DNA of 64,000 nt from Parabacteroides bouchesdurhonensis (GTDB lineage Bacteria; Bacteroidota; Bacteroidia; Bacteroidales; Tannerellaceae). Made by a program: the position numbers and the translations under genes. Of the stretch, positions 17,084-27,214 are shown in pieces (positions within the stretch are counted from its first letter, which is position 1; the number at the start of each line of letters is the position of its first letter). The notes below the pieces were generated by a model that saw nothing but the letters and a program-made list of their open reading frames with translations, did no database searches and had not been told where the DNA came from. The stretch spans positions 1,500,481 to 1,564,480 of the forward strand of contig NZ_LT896588.1 of assembly GCF_900186615.1 (NCBI RefSeq), given 5' to 3'.

Positions 17084-18892
17084 ATGATTTATTATCATTA
17101 TGCCGAGTTAATACAACGACAGGCGGATAAGTATGGCTCGCGTACAGCTCTGAAATACAGAGATGACGCGAGTGGGAAATGGTTGAAGATCTCATGGAGA
17201 GAATTTGCCGATAAAGTCATGCTTACGGCTGAAGCAATGGCTGAGTTTGGAATAGGAATTCAAGAAAATATTGGCGTTTATTCTCAAAATATGCCTCAAT
17301 GTCTTTATACTGATTTTGCCGCATATGCAAATAGAGCTGTTGCTGTTCCTATGTACGCAACGAATTCGCCGGCTCAAATAGAATATATTATTAATGATGC
17401 CGATATTCATACCTTGTTTGTAGGTGAACAGTTGCAGTATAATAACGCATTTAAGGTTCAGAAAGAATCATCTGTTTTGAAGCGTCTTATTATTTTCGAT
17501 TCTTCTGTTAAATTGAATCCGGAAGATAAAACATCTGTTTATTTTGACGACTTTATATGTTTAGGTGATAATACGCATGCTGCATCGACGGTGAAAATCC
17601 GTATGAACGAAGCTTCTCCTGAAGATTTGGCTACTATTATTTATACTTCCGGAACAACTGGCGAATCGAAAGGCGTGATGCTTCACCATTCGAATTTTTT
17701 GGAAGCTATGCGTATACATGATATTCGTATACCAATGGTTACGGATAAGGATACTTCTATGTGTTTTTTGCCTCTTACTCATATATTTGAGAAAGCATGG
17801 ACATGCTATTGTTTGCATAAAGGGGTGAAAATTGCAATCAACCGGGATCCGAAAATGATTCAAAAGACACTGCCGGAAATCCGTCCTACCCTGATGTGCA
17901 ATGTTCCTCGATTTTGGGAAAAGGTTTATATGGGTGTTCAGGAAAAGATTAATTCGTCATCGCCTTTTGTAAAGAAAATATTTTTGGACGCTATTGAGAC
18001 GGGACGTTTATATAATCTGGAATATAAGAATAAAGGGCTGAAAGCTCCTTGTGCACTTAAAGCCAAATTTGCTTTTTATGATAAGACTGTATTTTCTTTG
18101 TTAAAGAAAGTACTTGGCATTGAACGCGGGCGATTCTTTCCTGTTGCAGGCGCGCCTTTGTCTGATACGGTAAATGAATTTCTCCAGTCGGTTAATATAC
18201 CTATCCGTTACGGATATGGTTTGAGTGAAACGACTGCAACAGTCTGTTTTTATCCCGAAAAAGGGTTTGTTTTTGGCTCCATTGGGAAAATTATGCCAGA
18301 TGTACAGGTAAAGATTGACGAGTCAAATAATGAGATTTTAGTAAAGGGCAAAACAGTTACTTCCGGGTATTACAAGAAGCCGGAAGAAAATAAAAAATCA
18401 TTTACAGAAGATGGCTTTTTCCGTACAGGAGATGCCGGACGGTTGGAGGGGGATGTGCTTTTCTTTACGGAGCGTATAAAGGATTTATATAAGACTTCGA
18501 ATGGAAAATATATTGCTCCTCAGGCTATAGAAGGTTTGATGAGTAGTGATAAATATATTGAGCAGATTGCCGTTATTGGTGACCAACGAAAATTTGTCAG
18601 CGCTCTTATTGTTCCGGTTTATCCGTTATTAGAACAGTATGCAGAACAAAAAGGATTAAAAATAGAAAGCCGGGAAGAATTATTGAAGAACAAGGAAATT
18701 ATTCGTTTAATAGAATCTCGTATAGAAGAACATCAAAAGAATCTGGCATCTTATGAACGTATCAAACGTTTTACTCTATTGCCCGGGCCTTTTACTATGG
18801 AAGGTCGTGAATTGACGGATACACTTAAATTACGGCGTCCTGTTGTTGCTCAGAAATATGCCGAACAGATAGAAGCTATGTATGAAGAGTAG
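17084..18892 (+). CDS. Long-chain acyl-CoA synthetase (AMP-binding)
   Basis: A 602-residue adenylate-forming enzyme that activates fatty acids to acyl-CoA via acyl-AMP. Visible motifs are the P-loop-like A3 TIIYTSGTTGESKGVMLHHSN (about 187), the A5 motif YGLSETTATVC, A7 FRTGDAGRLEGD and the late IKDLYKTSNGKYIAPQ. Its length and the insertion between A3 and A5 fit the long-chain FadD/Acsl group. It is monocistronic; a -7-like box TACTTTTG (17051-17058) precedes it by 25 bases without a clear -33 box. A low-GC spacer and the divergent PadR-PspC operon lie upstream. Confidence 0.93.
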   Translation: MIYYHYAELIQRQADKYGSRTALKYRDDASGKWLKISWREFADKVMLTAEAMAEFGIGIQENIGVYSQNMPQCLYTDFAAYANRAVAVPMYATNSPAQIEYIINDADIHTLFVGEQLQYNNAFKVQKESSVLKRLIIFDSSVKLNPEDKTSVYFDDFICLGDNTHAASTVKIRMNEASPEDLATIIYTSGTTGESKGVMLHHSNFLEAMRIHDIRIPMVTDKDTSMCFLPLTHIFEKAWTCYCLHKGVKIAINRDPKMIQKTLPEIRPTLMCNVPRFWEKVYMGVQEKINSSSPFVKKIFLDAIETGRLYNLEYKNKGLKAPCALKAKFAFYDKTVFSLLKKVLGIERGRFFPVAGAPLSDTVNEFLQSVNIPIRYGYGLSETTATVCFYPEKGFVFGSIGKIMPDVQVKIDESNNEILVKGKTVTSGYYKKPEENKKSFTEDGFFRTGDAGRLEGDVLFFTERIKDLYKTSNGKYIAPQAIEGLMSSDKYIEQIAVIGDQRKFVSALIVPVYPLLEQYAEQKGLKIESREELLKNKEIIRLIESRIEEHQKNLASYERIKRFTLLPGPFTMEGRELTDTLKLRRPVVAQKYAEQIEAMYEE

Positions 18893-18947
18893 TTGACAGG
18901 TGATGACTTAATGTGTATCTTTGTGTCGAACAAAAAAAGAAATATAT

Positions 18948-20073
18948 ATGATAACGTTAGACCAACTACATGATGTGTTGGAGCGCGAGAAAGCGCTGAG
19001 GGGGTATCTTTGACATAGATGGTAAAACCATCCAGTTAGAAGAGGAAGAATTACGTACGCAAGATCCTGGATTCTGGGAAGATGCTAAGAAGGCAGAAAT
19101 CCAGATGAAGAAAGTAAAGGAGTTGAAAAAGTGGATTGAGCTTTACAACGAAGTACAAGGTGCTGCCGAGGAATTGCAATTGGCTTACGATTATGTAAAA
19201 GAAGAAATTCTTACAGAAGAAGAAGTTGATCAACTCTACGCTAAAGCTATTCAGTTGATTGAAGATTTAGAGTTCCGTAATATGCTCCGTGATGAGGCTG
19301 ATCAAATGAGCTGTGTGCTTAAAATCAACTCGGGAGCTGGTGGAACAGAAAGTCAGGATTGGGCTTCTATGTTAATGCGTATGTATATGCGTTGGGCAGA
19401 AACTAACGGATATAAAATATCAGTAGCAAATTATCAGGAAGGCGACGAAGCCGGCATAAAAACCGTAACAATTAATGTAGAGGGAGATTATGCCTATGGC
19501 TATTTGAAGAGCGAAAACGGTGTGCATCGTTTAGTACGTGTCTCTCCTTATAATGCGCAGGGTAAACGAATGACTTCTTTCGCTTCTGTGTTTGTTACTC
19601 CGTTGGTAGATGATACAATAGAAGTAAAGATTGATGCGGCAGCCATTTCTTGGGACACTTTCCGCTCGGGAGGTGCCGGTGGACAGAATGTAAATAAAGT
19701 GGAGTCAGGCGTACGTTTGCGTTACCAATTTAAAGACCCGTATACGGGAGAGGAAGAGGAAATCCTTATTGAAAACACCGAAACCCGCGATCAGCCAAAG
19801 AATCGCGAAAATGCAATGCGCCAGTTGCGTTCAATCTTGTATGATAAAGAGTTGCAACATCGTATGGCGGAACAAGCTAAAATAGAAGCCGGAAAGAAAA
19901 AGATTGAATGGGGTTCACAAATCCGCAGTTATGTTTTTGATGACCGTCGTGTAAAAGACCATCGTACAAATTATCAGACGTCTGATGTTAATGCAGTTAT
20001 GGATGGAAAGATTGATGGTTTTATTAAGGCATATCTCATGGAGTTTGCGGGAACTGAGAATACCGAAAGATAG
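18948..20073 (+). CDS. prfB: Peptide chain release factor 2, programmed +1 frameshift
   Basis: RF2 terminates translation at UGA and UAA. Translation starts at ATG 18948 and runs 21 codons to an in-frame TGA at 19011-19013. The site AGGGGGTATCTTTGAC (18999-19014) has the SD-like AGGGGG, the slippery CTT and TGA-C, the same as the E. coli signal. After a +1 shift the second frame (from GAC at 19012) runs 353 codons, giving about 374 residues. The catalytic GGQ is in SGGAGGQNVNK. The stop-recognition tripeptide reads SPY (VRVSPYNAQGKRMTSF) where E. coli has SPF. High RF2 terminates at the internal UGA, low RF2 favours the shift, which gives autoregulation. Confidence 0.96.
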
Positions 20074-20086
20074 CTATGGCGATGAC

Positions 20087-20680
20087 ATGGGAAACGCAGA
20101 AAATATAAGAGAGCTTTTATGTAAAATATCAGAAGACAATATGATTGCATTTAATCAGTTTTATGATTGTTTTTATGTAAAGGTCTTTCGTTTTTGCTAT
20201 TGTATTCTTCGTAATAAAAATGCTTGCGGTGAGGTCGTTTCCGATGTTTTTTTATCTGTCTGGCAGTCTAGAAAACGGTTGCTCGATATTCTTAACATGG
20301 AACTATATTTATATATAATAGCCAAGAATACGTGCTACCGTTACATGAAAAATGAGAAATCATCGGAGTATGTAATGTTGGACGAAATCCCTGTTTCAGT
20401 AGAAAGATTGGAAGATAACCCTGAAAATGATTTGTTAGCTAATGAAATAGAGAATACTTTAACCGAAGTAATAAATAAGCTGCCTGAAAAAAGCCGTATT
20501 ATTTTTTTAATGTCCCGCCAGGATGGGCTTAAATATAGAGAAATAGCAGAAATATTAGGATTGGCGGAAAGTACGGTTCATGTACAAGCGCGAATAGCCA
20601 TAAAAAAGATAGTAGAACAGATGAAAAAATACTATCCGGATATTGATTTTGTAGTATTTCTTTTGTTGTTACTAAAATAA
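20087..20680 (+). CDS. ECF-type RNA polymerase sigma factor
   Basis: A 197-residue sigma factor of the Bacteroidetes SusC/SusD-associated group. Region 2 lies at about 15-85 (FNQFYDCFYVKVFRFCYCILRN, then VVSDVFLSVW) and region 4 at about 130-185 (INKLPEKSRIIFLMSRQDGLKYREIAEILGLAESTVHVQARIAIKKI). ATG 20087 is preferred since the frame before it overlaps prfB. It starts 13 bases after prfB, followed by the anti-sigma gene and the STN-containing SusC gene. This is the standard trans-envelope signalling arrangement, in which the transporter senses its glycan and releases the sigma factor. Confidence 0.9.
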   Translation: MGNAENIRELLCKISEDNMIAFNQFYDCFYVKVFRFCYCILRNKNACGEVVSDVFLSVWQSRKRLLDILNMELYLYIIAKNTCYRYMKNEKSSEYVMLDEIPVSVERLEDNPENDLLANEIENTLTEVINKLPEKSRIIFLMSRQDGLKYREIAEILGLAESTVHVQARIAIKKIVEQMKKYYPDIDFVVFLLLLLK

Positions 20681-20755
20681 TTGATAAAAAATAGACTTTC
20701 CTTTAAACTATTTTCTTGATATATGACTCCTATCTATAAAAAGAGGAGTTATTAT

Positions 20756-21655
20756 ATGGAAAAACCATCAAAAAATAGCGAAATAAAGCAAGGGAAAAAC
20801 GATATAGTTGAGCGAATTAATGTATTTTCTTCTGTCGATTCTTTGGCAGAAAATCTAAAAGAAGATATAAGGGAACGTACCTTCCATAAAATTAATCGGG
20901 CAAGACGTCATTCATTCATATTTAAAATTACTGCGGCAGCTGCTGTGGTAGCTATTCTAATTTCATTAAGTACCTATTTCTATATAGATAATAGAATGAT
21001 ACCGGATATGCTGGTACAGGTTAATGCTATGGATGGTGAAATAAAAGAGTTGTTTTTACCGGATTCTTCAAAAGTTGTATTAAATAGCGGGTCTTCAATT
21101 GAATATAATACTAATTTTCATAAAAATAGAAATGTAAAACTGTCGGGTGAGGCTTATTTTGAAGTTACACATGATAAGAAGTATCCTTTCATTGTTAATT
21201 GCGGAACTCTGGATGTACAAGTTTATGGAACTAAATTTAATGTCCAGTCCTATAAAGAATCATTAAATACTGCGGTTACTTTGGTGGAAGGTAAGGTCGG
21301 AATTAATGATAGCGAAAGAAAATTAGAACAGATTGTATTGAAACCGGGAGAACAGGTTCTTTATAATAAGAAAAATAATAATTTTTTGAAACGTGAAATA
21401 GACACTAGCCTGTATACTTCCTGGCTGGATGGTGAACTCTATTTTGAGAAAAACAATTTTACGGAGATTGCTGCAATATTGAGTTATCGTTTTAATAAAA
21501 AGCTTATTGTTACTTCGGACAATTTAAAACAGCTGACTTTTACAGGTCAATTTAAAGCGACCGACAGTTTAGACGAAATTCTTCATATTATCTCTTGGGA
21601 CAATCGGATAAAATATGATATGAGAAATGATTCTGTTTTCATATATGAGAAATAA
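20756..21655 (+). CDS. FecR-family anti-sigma factor
   Basis: A 299-residue single-pass inner-membrane protein. The cytoplasmic N-terminal part (about 1-60) should bind the sigma factor. The transmembrane helix is FKITAAAAVVAILISLSTYFYI. The periplasmic FecR domain spans about 90-185 (ELFLPDSSKVVLNSGSSIEYNTNF, then VKLSGEAYFEVTHDKKYPF). The C-terminal DUF4974-type domain (FNKKLIVTSDNLKQLTFTGQFKATDSLDEILHII) contacts the STN domain of the transporter in this family. I chose ATG 20756 because AGAGGAG precedes it by 8 bases; an in-frame ATG at 20723 is the alternative. Confidence 0.9.
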   Translation: MEKPSKNSEIKQGKNDIVERINVFSSVDSLAENLKEDIRERTFHKINRARRHSFIFKITAAAAVVAILISLSTYFYIDNRMIPDMLVQVNAMDGEIKELFLPDSSKVVLNSGSSIEYNTNFHKNRNVKLSGEAYFEVTHDKKYPFIVNCGTLDVQVYGTKFNVQSYKESLNTAVTLVEGKVGINDSERKLEQIVLKPGEQVLYNKKNNNFLKREIDTSLYTSWLDGELYFEKNNFTEIAAILSYRFNKKLIVTSDNLKQLTFTGQFKATDSLDEILHIISWDNRIKYDMRNDSVFIYEK

Positions 21656-21715
21656 AGTTTAATGTTCACCTAATAATACTTGTTATGCTTAATTCTACAT
21701 GATTACCCGAAATAA

Positions 21716-21752
21716 AAAAGGCCAGAAAACCCGCCAGTTCTCTGACCTTTTA
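21716..21752 (+). terminator. Hairpin between anti-sigma and SusC genes
   Basis: AAAAGGCCAGA pairs with TCTGACCTTTT (one mismatch). The T tract is short, so this may be a partial terminator that lets some transcription into susC. Confidence 0.6.
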
Positions 21753-21795
21753 GCGATTCAAATCTCAAAGTTTAATTTTAAATCAGTACAAAGTT

Positions 21796-24700
21796 ATGAA
21801 AAAAAAACCTATTCTGTATCCACGATCATGTATTCGTGGAAAGAGAAAGTTGTTTAATGTCATGAGATTAACATTCATATTCTATTTGTTATCCTTATTA
21901 TCTGTATCTGCGGTCAATGTACAATCTCAGAATGTCAAGCTTTCATTAAGTTTGAATAATGTTACATTGGAACAGGCGTTGGATGCTGTGAAAAAACAAA
22001 GTAATTATTCTTTTTGGTTCAGGGATGATGAAATTAATCTGAAAGAAAGTGTTTCGATAAACGTAAAAAAAGAAAGTCTTGATAATATATTAAGCTCTCT
22101 TTTGCTTGATTCAGGACTGAATTATAAGATTGAAGGGGCACATATTATCCTTTATAAGGAATCTGAAAAAAAAGAAAATTCATCTGTTAAGCAGAATGAT
22201 AATACTGTACGTGGTAAAATTGCGGATCCTACCGGACAGGGTTTGCCGGGTGTAAACGTGGTAGTAAAGGGGTCTGCCAATGGAGTTGTTTCTGACGTAA
22301 ATGGTTATTATGTTATCAAGGCACAGAGGGGAGATATCCTGGTGTTTTCATATATAGGGTTCAAGTCGCAGGAAGTTACTGTTGGCAGAAGTCCTTCTTT
22401 AGATGTTATTTTGCAAGAAGATGTACAGGAACTGGACGAAGCGGTTGTTGTCGGTATGGGTAAACAAAGAAAAGCGAGTGTTATTGGGTCTATAGCTGCC
22501 GCTCCGGTAGAAAACTTAAGAATCCCGCAACGTTCACTTACTTCTGCTCTTTCTGGACGTATTGCCGGGGCTGTTGTGGTTCAGCGTTCCGGTGAACCGG
22601 GACAGGATAATGCCGATTTCTGGGTACGCGGTATATCTTCTTTCGGAGCTAATCAAAAACCGTTGGTTCTGGTTGACGGCGTTGAACGTGATATGTCTGA
22701 TTTGTCTATAGAGGAAGTAGAGTCTATCTCTATTCTGAAAGACGCTTCTGCAACTGCCGTTTATGGCGTTCGGGCTGCTAATGGCGTAGTTTTGGTAACT
22801 ACACGTAAAGGAGTTGCACAAAAACCTACGGTAGAAGTAAAACTTGAATACGGAATGTCCGATCTTCCGAATGTTCCTAAATTGCTGGGAGGTGCTGATT
22901 ATGCAATGTTATATAATGAGGCATTTGGACAAGAGAATTATTCCCAAGATTATATTGATAATTTGAGAAATAATGTAAATCGTTTTTTGTATCCGAATGT
23001 AAATTGGTTTGATGAGCTTTTTAAAAAATATTCAACGAATGCCAATGCTTCATTAAACATTCGGGGTGGTGGTGAAAGAGCTCGTTATTATATTAGTGCC
23101 AGTTTCATAGAAGATAATGGTAACTTAAAAAACAGTCCGGAAAATGATTATAAATCGAATGTGACGCTTCGCCGTTATAATTTCCGTTCTAATGTCGACG
23201 TAACGTTAACGAAAACAACTACCTTAAATATTGAATTAGGGGCGAATTTAACAGATACACATCAACCCGGAGTTGGTAATGAAACTTTATATGGTACTTA
23301 TTATACACCGGTTGAAATGCTGTATTATTATACTTATTTGTCTACTCCGTTATCGTGCCCTGTCAGACTTCCTATAGGTACGAATGCAGATGGCAGTACA
23401 AAATGGGGGTGGGGAGCTCCGGCTCAGGTTGGTGAAGTGAACCCTGCTGAACGTTTGTATGGTTCTGGTTATAATAAGTTATTCCGTACGCAGATCATGA
23501 GTCAGATCATATTAAATCAGGACTTGTCTTTTTTCTTGGATGGTTTAGATTTCAGAGGATCGTTTTCTTTTGACTCATATAGCCAAACAATTCAAAACCG
23601 GCGTAAAACATCCACTACTTATTCCGTGGATGGAGTGGATGATGAAACTGGGAATTTAATATTTTCAGAAGTAGATAAAGGAGCGGATTTTCTGGGTTAT
23701 AAGGTAGTTCCTACAAGTAATCGTGCAGAAGAGTTAAAATTACAATTGAACTATAATCAACTGTTTAATGATATGCACCGAGTAGGTGCAATGGTTATGT
23801 ATTATCAGCGTGATTATGTTGATGGTACGGCAGAGAGTGCAATAAAATCACTACCTTATAAGAAACAGGGTTTGGCTTTTAGAGGAACTTATGCTTATAA
23901 AGACAAATATTTTGCAGAGTTCAATGTGGGGTATAATGGTTCTGAAAACTTTCCGAAGGGACATCGTTTCGGTGTATTTCCGGCAGGAGCTTTAGGATAT
24001 CTTATCTCTAATGAATCATTCTGGCATGTAGATGCTATTAATGTCTTAAAACTGAGAGGGTCAATTGGGCTTGTAGGGTCCGAGTCATTACCTGAGAATA
24101 TGAGGTTCGGTTATTTGTCAACATATGGCGGAGGACTGGGGAGCTGGGCTTTTGGATTGACTCCTTCCTATATCAATGGAGTTGGCGAACTACAGGTCGG
24201 AGTTCCTGATTTAACATGGGAGAAGGGATTAAAGAAAGATGTCGGAATCGAGTTGAAGATGTTTAATAATGCCGTTTCCCTGGATTTTGACTATTTCCAT
24301 GAAAAGCGGTCTGATATTTTGATCCAACGGGCATCATTGCCTGCTATTGCAGGATTGAATCAACAGCCGTTTGCAAATATGGGTGTAATGACTAATCAGG
24401 GAGTGGATGGTACGCTTGAATTCAACCATAAAATAGGGAAGGTTGAATATCGATTGTACGGAAACTTTACATTTACGCGTAATAAAATTCTGGAAATGGA
24501 TGAGCCTGAAAAGAAGTGGGCTTATCGTATGAGAACCGGCAACCGTTACAATCAACAATTTGGATTAATAGCGATAGGATTATTTAAGGATCAGGCAGAA
24601 ATAGATGATCCGTCCACTCCGGTACAAAAATTTGGAGTGGTTCGTCCCGGTGATGTGAGATATAAGGATGTAAACGGTGATGGTGTTATTGATATCGAAG

Positions 24701-25215
24701 ATGAGGTGCCTATTGGTTATTCATCCATACCGGAGATTAACTATGGCTTTGGTACGCAACTGAGCTGGAATGGTTTTGATTTTGGTGTTTTCTTCCGTGG
24801 TCAGGCTAATGTTTCGTATGCTTTGGGAGGCTCAACTTTTATTCCGTTTAATGAGGGGGTAGGAAAGGGTAATCTTTTTGAGAAAGCATTAGACCGTTGG
24901 ACCGAAGAGAATCCGAATCCGAATGCCTTTTATCCCCGTTTGTCTAATGGACGTTCTACTAATAACTGGCAGGCTTCTACCCGTAATATTTACAACGGTA
25001 ATTTACTGCGTTTGGCAGATATTGAATTGGGATATTCTTTTAAGAAAAAGTGGCTGGCTCCGCTTGGTATAAAAATGCTGCGTGTATATGTTTTGGCTAA
25101 TAATGTAGCATTATTCTCTAAATGGGATATGTGGGATCCTGAAACAGGTACATCTAATGGTAATAAATACCCACTTCCGAGAAAAGTTAACTTTGGTATC
25201 AGAACCTCTTTTTAA
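21796..25215 (+). CDS. SusC-like TonB-dependent transporter with STN signalling domain
   Basis: A 1139-residue outer-membrane transporter. Order: an extended signal peptide (RLTFIFYLLSLLSVSAVNVQSQ), an STN (secretin/TonB N-terminal) domain at about 50-120 (NNVTLEQALDAVKKQSNYSFWFRDDE), a carboxypeptidase-regulatory-like domain at about 135-210 (VRGKIADPTGQGLPGVNVVVKGSANGVVSDVNGYYVI), the TonB box region, the plug (LVDGVERDMSDLSIEEVESISILKDASATAVYG) and the beta barrel ending in NFGIRTSF. The STN domain links it to the anti-sigma factor just upstream. It pairs with the SusD gene 11 bases downstream to import an oligosaccharide; the glycan is unknown. Confidence 0.95.
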   Translation: MKKKPILYPRSCIRGKRKLFNVMRLTFIFYLLSLLSVSAVNVQSQNVKLSLSLNNVTLEQALDAVKKQSNYSFWFRDDEINLKESVSINVKKESLDNILSSLLLDSGLNYKIEGAHIILYKESEKKENSSVKQNDNTVRGKIADPTGQGLPGVNVVVKGSANGVVSDVNGYYVIKAQRGDILVFSYIGFKSQEVTVGRSPSLDVILQEDVQELDEAVVVGMGKQRKASVIGSIAAAPVENLRIPQRSLTSALSGRIAGAVVVQRSGEPGQDNADFWVRGISSFGANQKPLVLVDGVERDMSDLSIEEVESISILKDASATAVYGVRAANGVVLVTTRKGVAQKPTVEVKLEYGMSDLPNVPKLLGGADYAMLYNEAFGQENYSQDYIDNLRNNVNRFLYPNVNWFDELFKKYSTNANASLNIRGGGERARYYISASFIEDNGNLKNSPENDYKSNVTLRRYNFRSNVDVTLTKTTTLNIELGANLTDTHQPGVGNETLYGTYYTPVEMLYYYTYLSTPLSCPVRLPIGTNADGSTKWGWGAPAQVGEVNPAERLYGSGYNKLFRTQIMSQIILNQDLSFFLDGLDFRGSFSFDSYSQTIQNRRKTSTTYSVDGVDDETGNLIFSEVDKGADFLGYKVVPTSNRAEELKLQLNYNQLFNDMHRVGAMVMYYQRDYVDGTAESAIKSLPYKKQGLAFRGTYAYKDKYFAEFNVGYNGSENFPKGHRFGVFPAGALGYLISNESFWHVDAINVLKLRGSIGLVGSESLPENMRFGYLSTYGGGLGSWAFGLTPSYINGVGELQVGVPDLTWEKGLKKDVGIELKMFNNAVSLDFDYFHEKRSDILIQRASLPAIAGLNQQPFANMGVMTNQGVDGTLEFNHKIGKVEYRLYGNFTFTRNKILEMDEPEKKWAYRMRTGNRYNQQFGLIAIGLFKDQAEIDDPSTPVQKFGVVRPGDVRYKDVNGDGVIDIEDEVPIGYSSIPEINYGFGTQLSWNGFDFGVFFRGQANVSYALGGSTFIPFNEGVGKGNLFEKALDRWTEENPNPNAFYPRLSNGRSTNNWQASTRNIYNGNLLRLADIELGYSFKKKWLAPLGIKMLRVYVLANNVALFSKWDMWDPETGTSNGNKYPLPRKVNFGIRTSF

Positions 25216-25226
25216 ATAATACAAAT

Positions 25227-27194
25227 ATGAAAAAATATATAATTGGCTTATTTTTCAGCTCTTTCTTGTTTTGCGGATGTTCTGATTATCTGGATAAGCA
25301 ACCGGATGACATGAAAACGGATAATATGGTTTGGAGTTCGCGGATAGAAACGGAAGGCTATTTATCGAATGTTTATGCTGGTATTCCCCTACATAATTTG
25401 CATCAGGATGATCCTTGGTTGGGCTGTGCTGACGAATGTGATTTGTCTTGGGTTGTGTATAATACATATAATATAAATCTGGGAAACTGGACTACAACAA
25501 GTAATTTTTATAATAAATACGCACTGTGGTATAGGGCTATTCGTGCTTCTCTGGTTTTTGAAAATAATGTAGACCGCTGTCTTGAGCTGAGTGAAGATTT
25601 ACGACGGCAATATAAAGCGGAAGTTAAGTTCTTGCGTGGATATTATTATTGGTTATTGATACGCCAGTATGGTCCGGTTGTGTTGATTAAAGAACTGCAA
25701 TCCAATGATGCGGATTTTGCAAATATGACACGGGCGCCTTTTGACGAATGTGTGGATTATATTTGTGAAATGATGGATGAAGCGGAAAAGGATCTTCCTT
25801 TGCATTGGCAGAATAATACCAGTTGGATGGGTAAACCGAATAAGATTGTGTGTAAAGCTGTAAAATCTTTAGTGTTGACATTGGCCGCCAGCCCACAATG
25901 GAATGGCAATCAAGAATATGCTAATTTCAGGAATGCAGACGGAACTCCATTGGCTAATACTACGTATGATGAAAATAAATGGAAAAAAGCGGCTGCTGCC
26001 AGCCGTGAAGTTATAGATATATCCGAACAGCATCCGGATGCAAATCTGCGTTTGTATAGAAATAATGAAAATGGAGATGGAGAGTTTAATCCTTATAAAT
26101 CATGCGTAGATGTTCATTTGATAAATTGGAATTGTGAGATTATTTTTGCCCGTTCTGAAAGCAGTAATACGCAAGCTTGGATGATTCACTGTTTCCCTGG
26201 TCCTAAAACATTGGGTGGTGTTGGTGCTACTCAGCGCGTTGTGGATGCTTTTTTGATGGAAAACGGAAAACCTATTGAGGATCCTAATTCAGGTTATGTA
26301 GAAGATGGTTTTGCAACGCAACCCGGACAACATTGGAACCCGAACAATCGTGCTGTGGATACGGAAGAGGGCCGAATACAAATGATTTCAGATATCCGTC
26401 AATCTACTGCTTGGGGACATTGGGCCGGCGAATGGAATATGTATGCAAACCGCGAGCCTCGTTTCTATGCATCTATCATATATAATAAACGGATAATACC
26501 TTCTTTACCGGATGATATAGAAAAACGTAATTATTATAATACGGCTGGTCAACAAGACGGTTATGCCCGTGCTGAACTTTATTACGGAGGACGTTCCCGC
26601 CAGTCCGGTTCTTACACATTTTTCTCCCGTACGGGTTATTTAGTGTATAAGAACAATGACCCGATGGCGAATATGTATGATCGTGTATACCCTCAGCAGT
26701 ATGGTAATGTATTTATCCGTTATGCACAAATTATCCTTAATTATATTGAAGCTTTGAATGAATATGATCCCGGAAACCAGGATATACGTAAATATTGGGA
26801 TATGATTCGCAGCAGGGCAGGAGTTCCCAGTGCCTTTATAGCCAGTCCTCAAATTGCAGGTAGCAAGGATTTGCAGCGGGAATTTATCCTCAGAGAGCGC
26901 CAGATAGAATTGTGTTTTGAAGGCGATCGCTATTTCACTACCCGTCGTCGCTGGTTGGCTCATACGCCGGATAATGGCGCCGGAGTGGATAAACGCGTAT
27001 ATGGAGATGGCGGACGGATGTTTGGTATGGATATTAATGCCGGGGATGCGAATACAAATAACTTTGGGTTTACAGATTTCTATAAAAGAGTTCCTTTTGA
27101 AACTCGCGTATTTGAAAAAGCATATTACCTTTTCCCGATACCTGAAACAGAAATAGAGAAAAGTAAAGGATTGGTTCAAAATCCATGGTGGTAA
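25227..27194 (+). CDS. SusD/RagB-like glycan-binding lipoprotein
   Basis: A 655-residue surface lipoprotein, lipobox FCGC (Cys18). The SusD signature is visible: TPR-like helices in the N-terminal half (LRRQYKAEVKFLRGYYYWLLIRQYGPVVLI) and the C-terminal block LQREFILRERQIELCFEGDRYFTTRRR, ending LFPIPETEIEKSKGLVQNPWW. It forms the lid over the SusC transporter encoded 11 bases upstream. At 655 residues it is longer than usual. Confidence 0.94.
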   Translation: MKKYIIGLFFSSFLFCGCSDYLDKQPDDMKTDNMVWSSRIETEGYLSNVYAGIPLHNLHQDDPWLGCADECDLSWVVYNTYNINLGNWTTTSNFYNKYALWYRAIRASLVFENNVDRCLELSEDLRRQYKAEVKFLRGYYYWLLIRQYGPVVLIKELQSNDADFANMTRAPFDECVDYICEMMDEAEKDLPLHWQNNTSWMGKPNKIVCKAVKSLVLTLAASPQWNGNQEYANFRNADGTPLANTTYDENKWKKAAAASREVIDISEQHPDANLRLYRNNENGDGEFNPYKSCVDVHLINWNCEIIFARSESSNTQAWMIHCFPGPKTLGGVGATQRVVDAFLMENGKPIEDPNSGYVEDGFATQPGQHWNPNNRAVDTEEGRIQMISDIRQSTAWGHWAGEWNMYANREPRFYASIIYNKRIIPSLPDDIEKRNYYNTAGQQDGYARAELYYGGRSRQSGSYTFFSRTGYLVYKNNDPMANMYDRVYPQQYGNVFIRYAQIILNYIEALNEYDPGNQDIRKYWDMIRSRAGVPSAFIASPQIAGSKDLQREFILRERQIELCFEGDRYFTTRRRWLAHTPDNGAGVDKRVYGDGGRMFGMDINAGDANTNNFGFTDFYKRVPFETRVFEKAYYLFPIPETEIEKSKGLVQNPWW

Positions 27195-27214
27195 TATTAA
27201 AAAAGAAATATATC

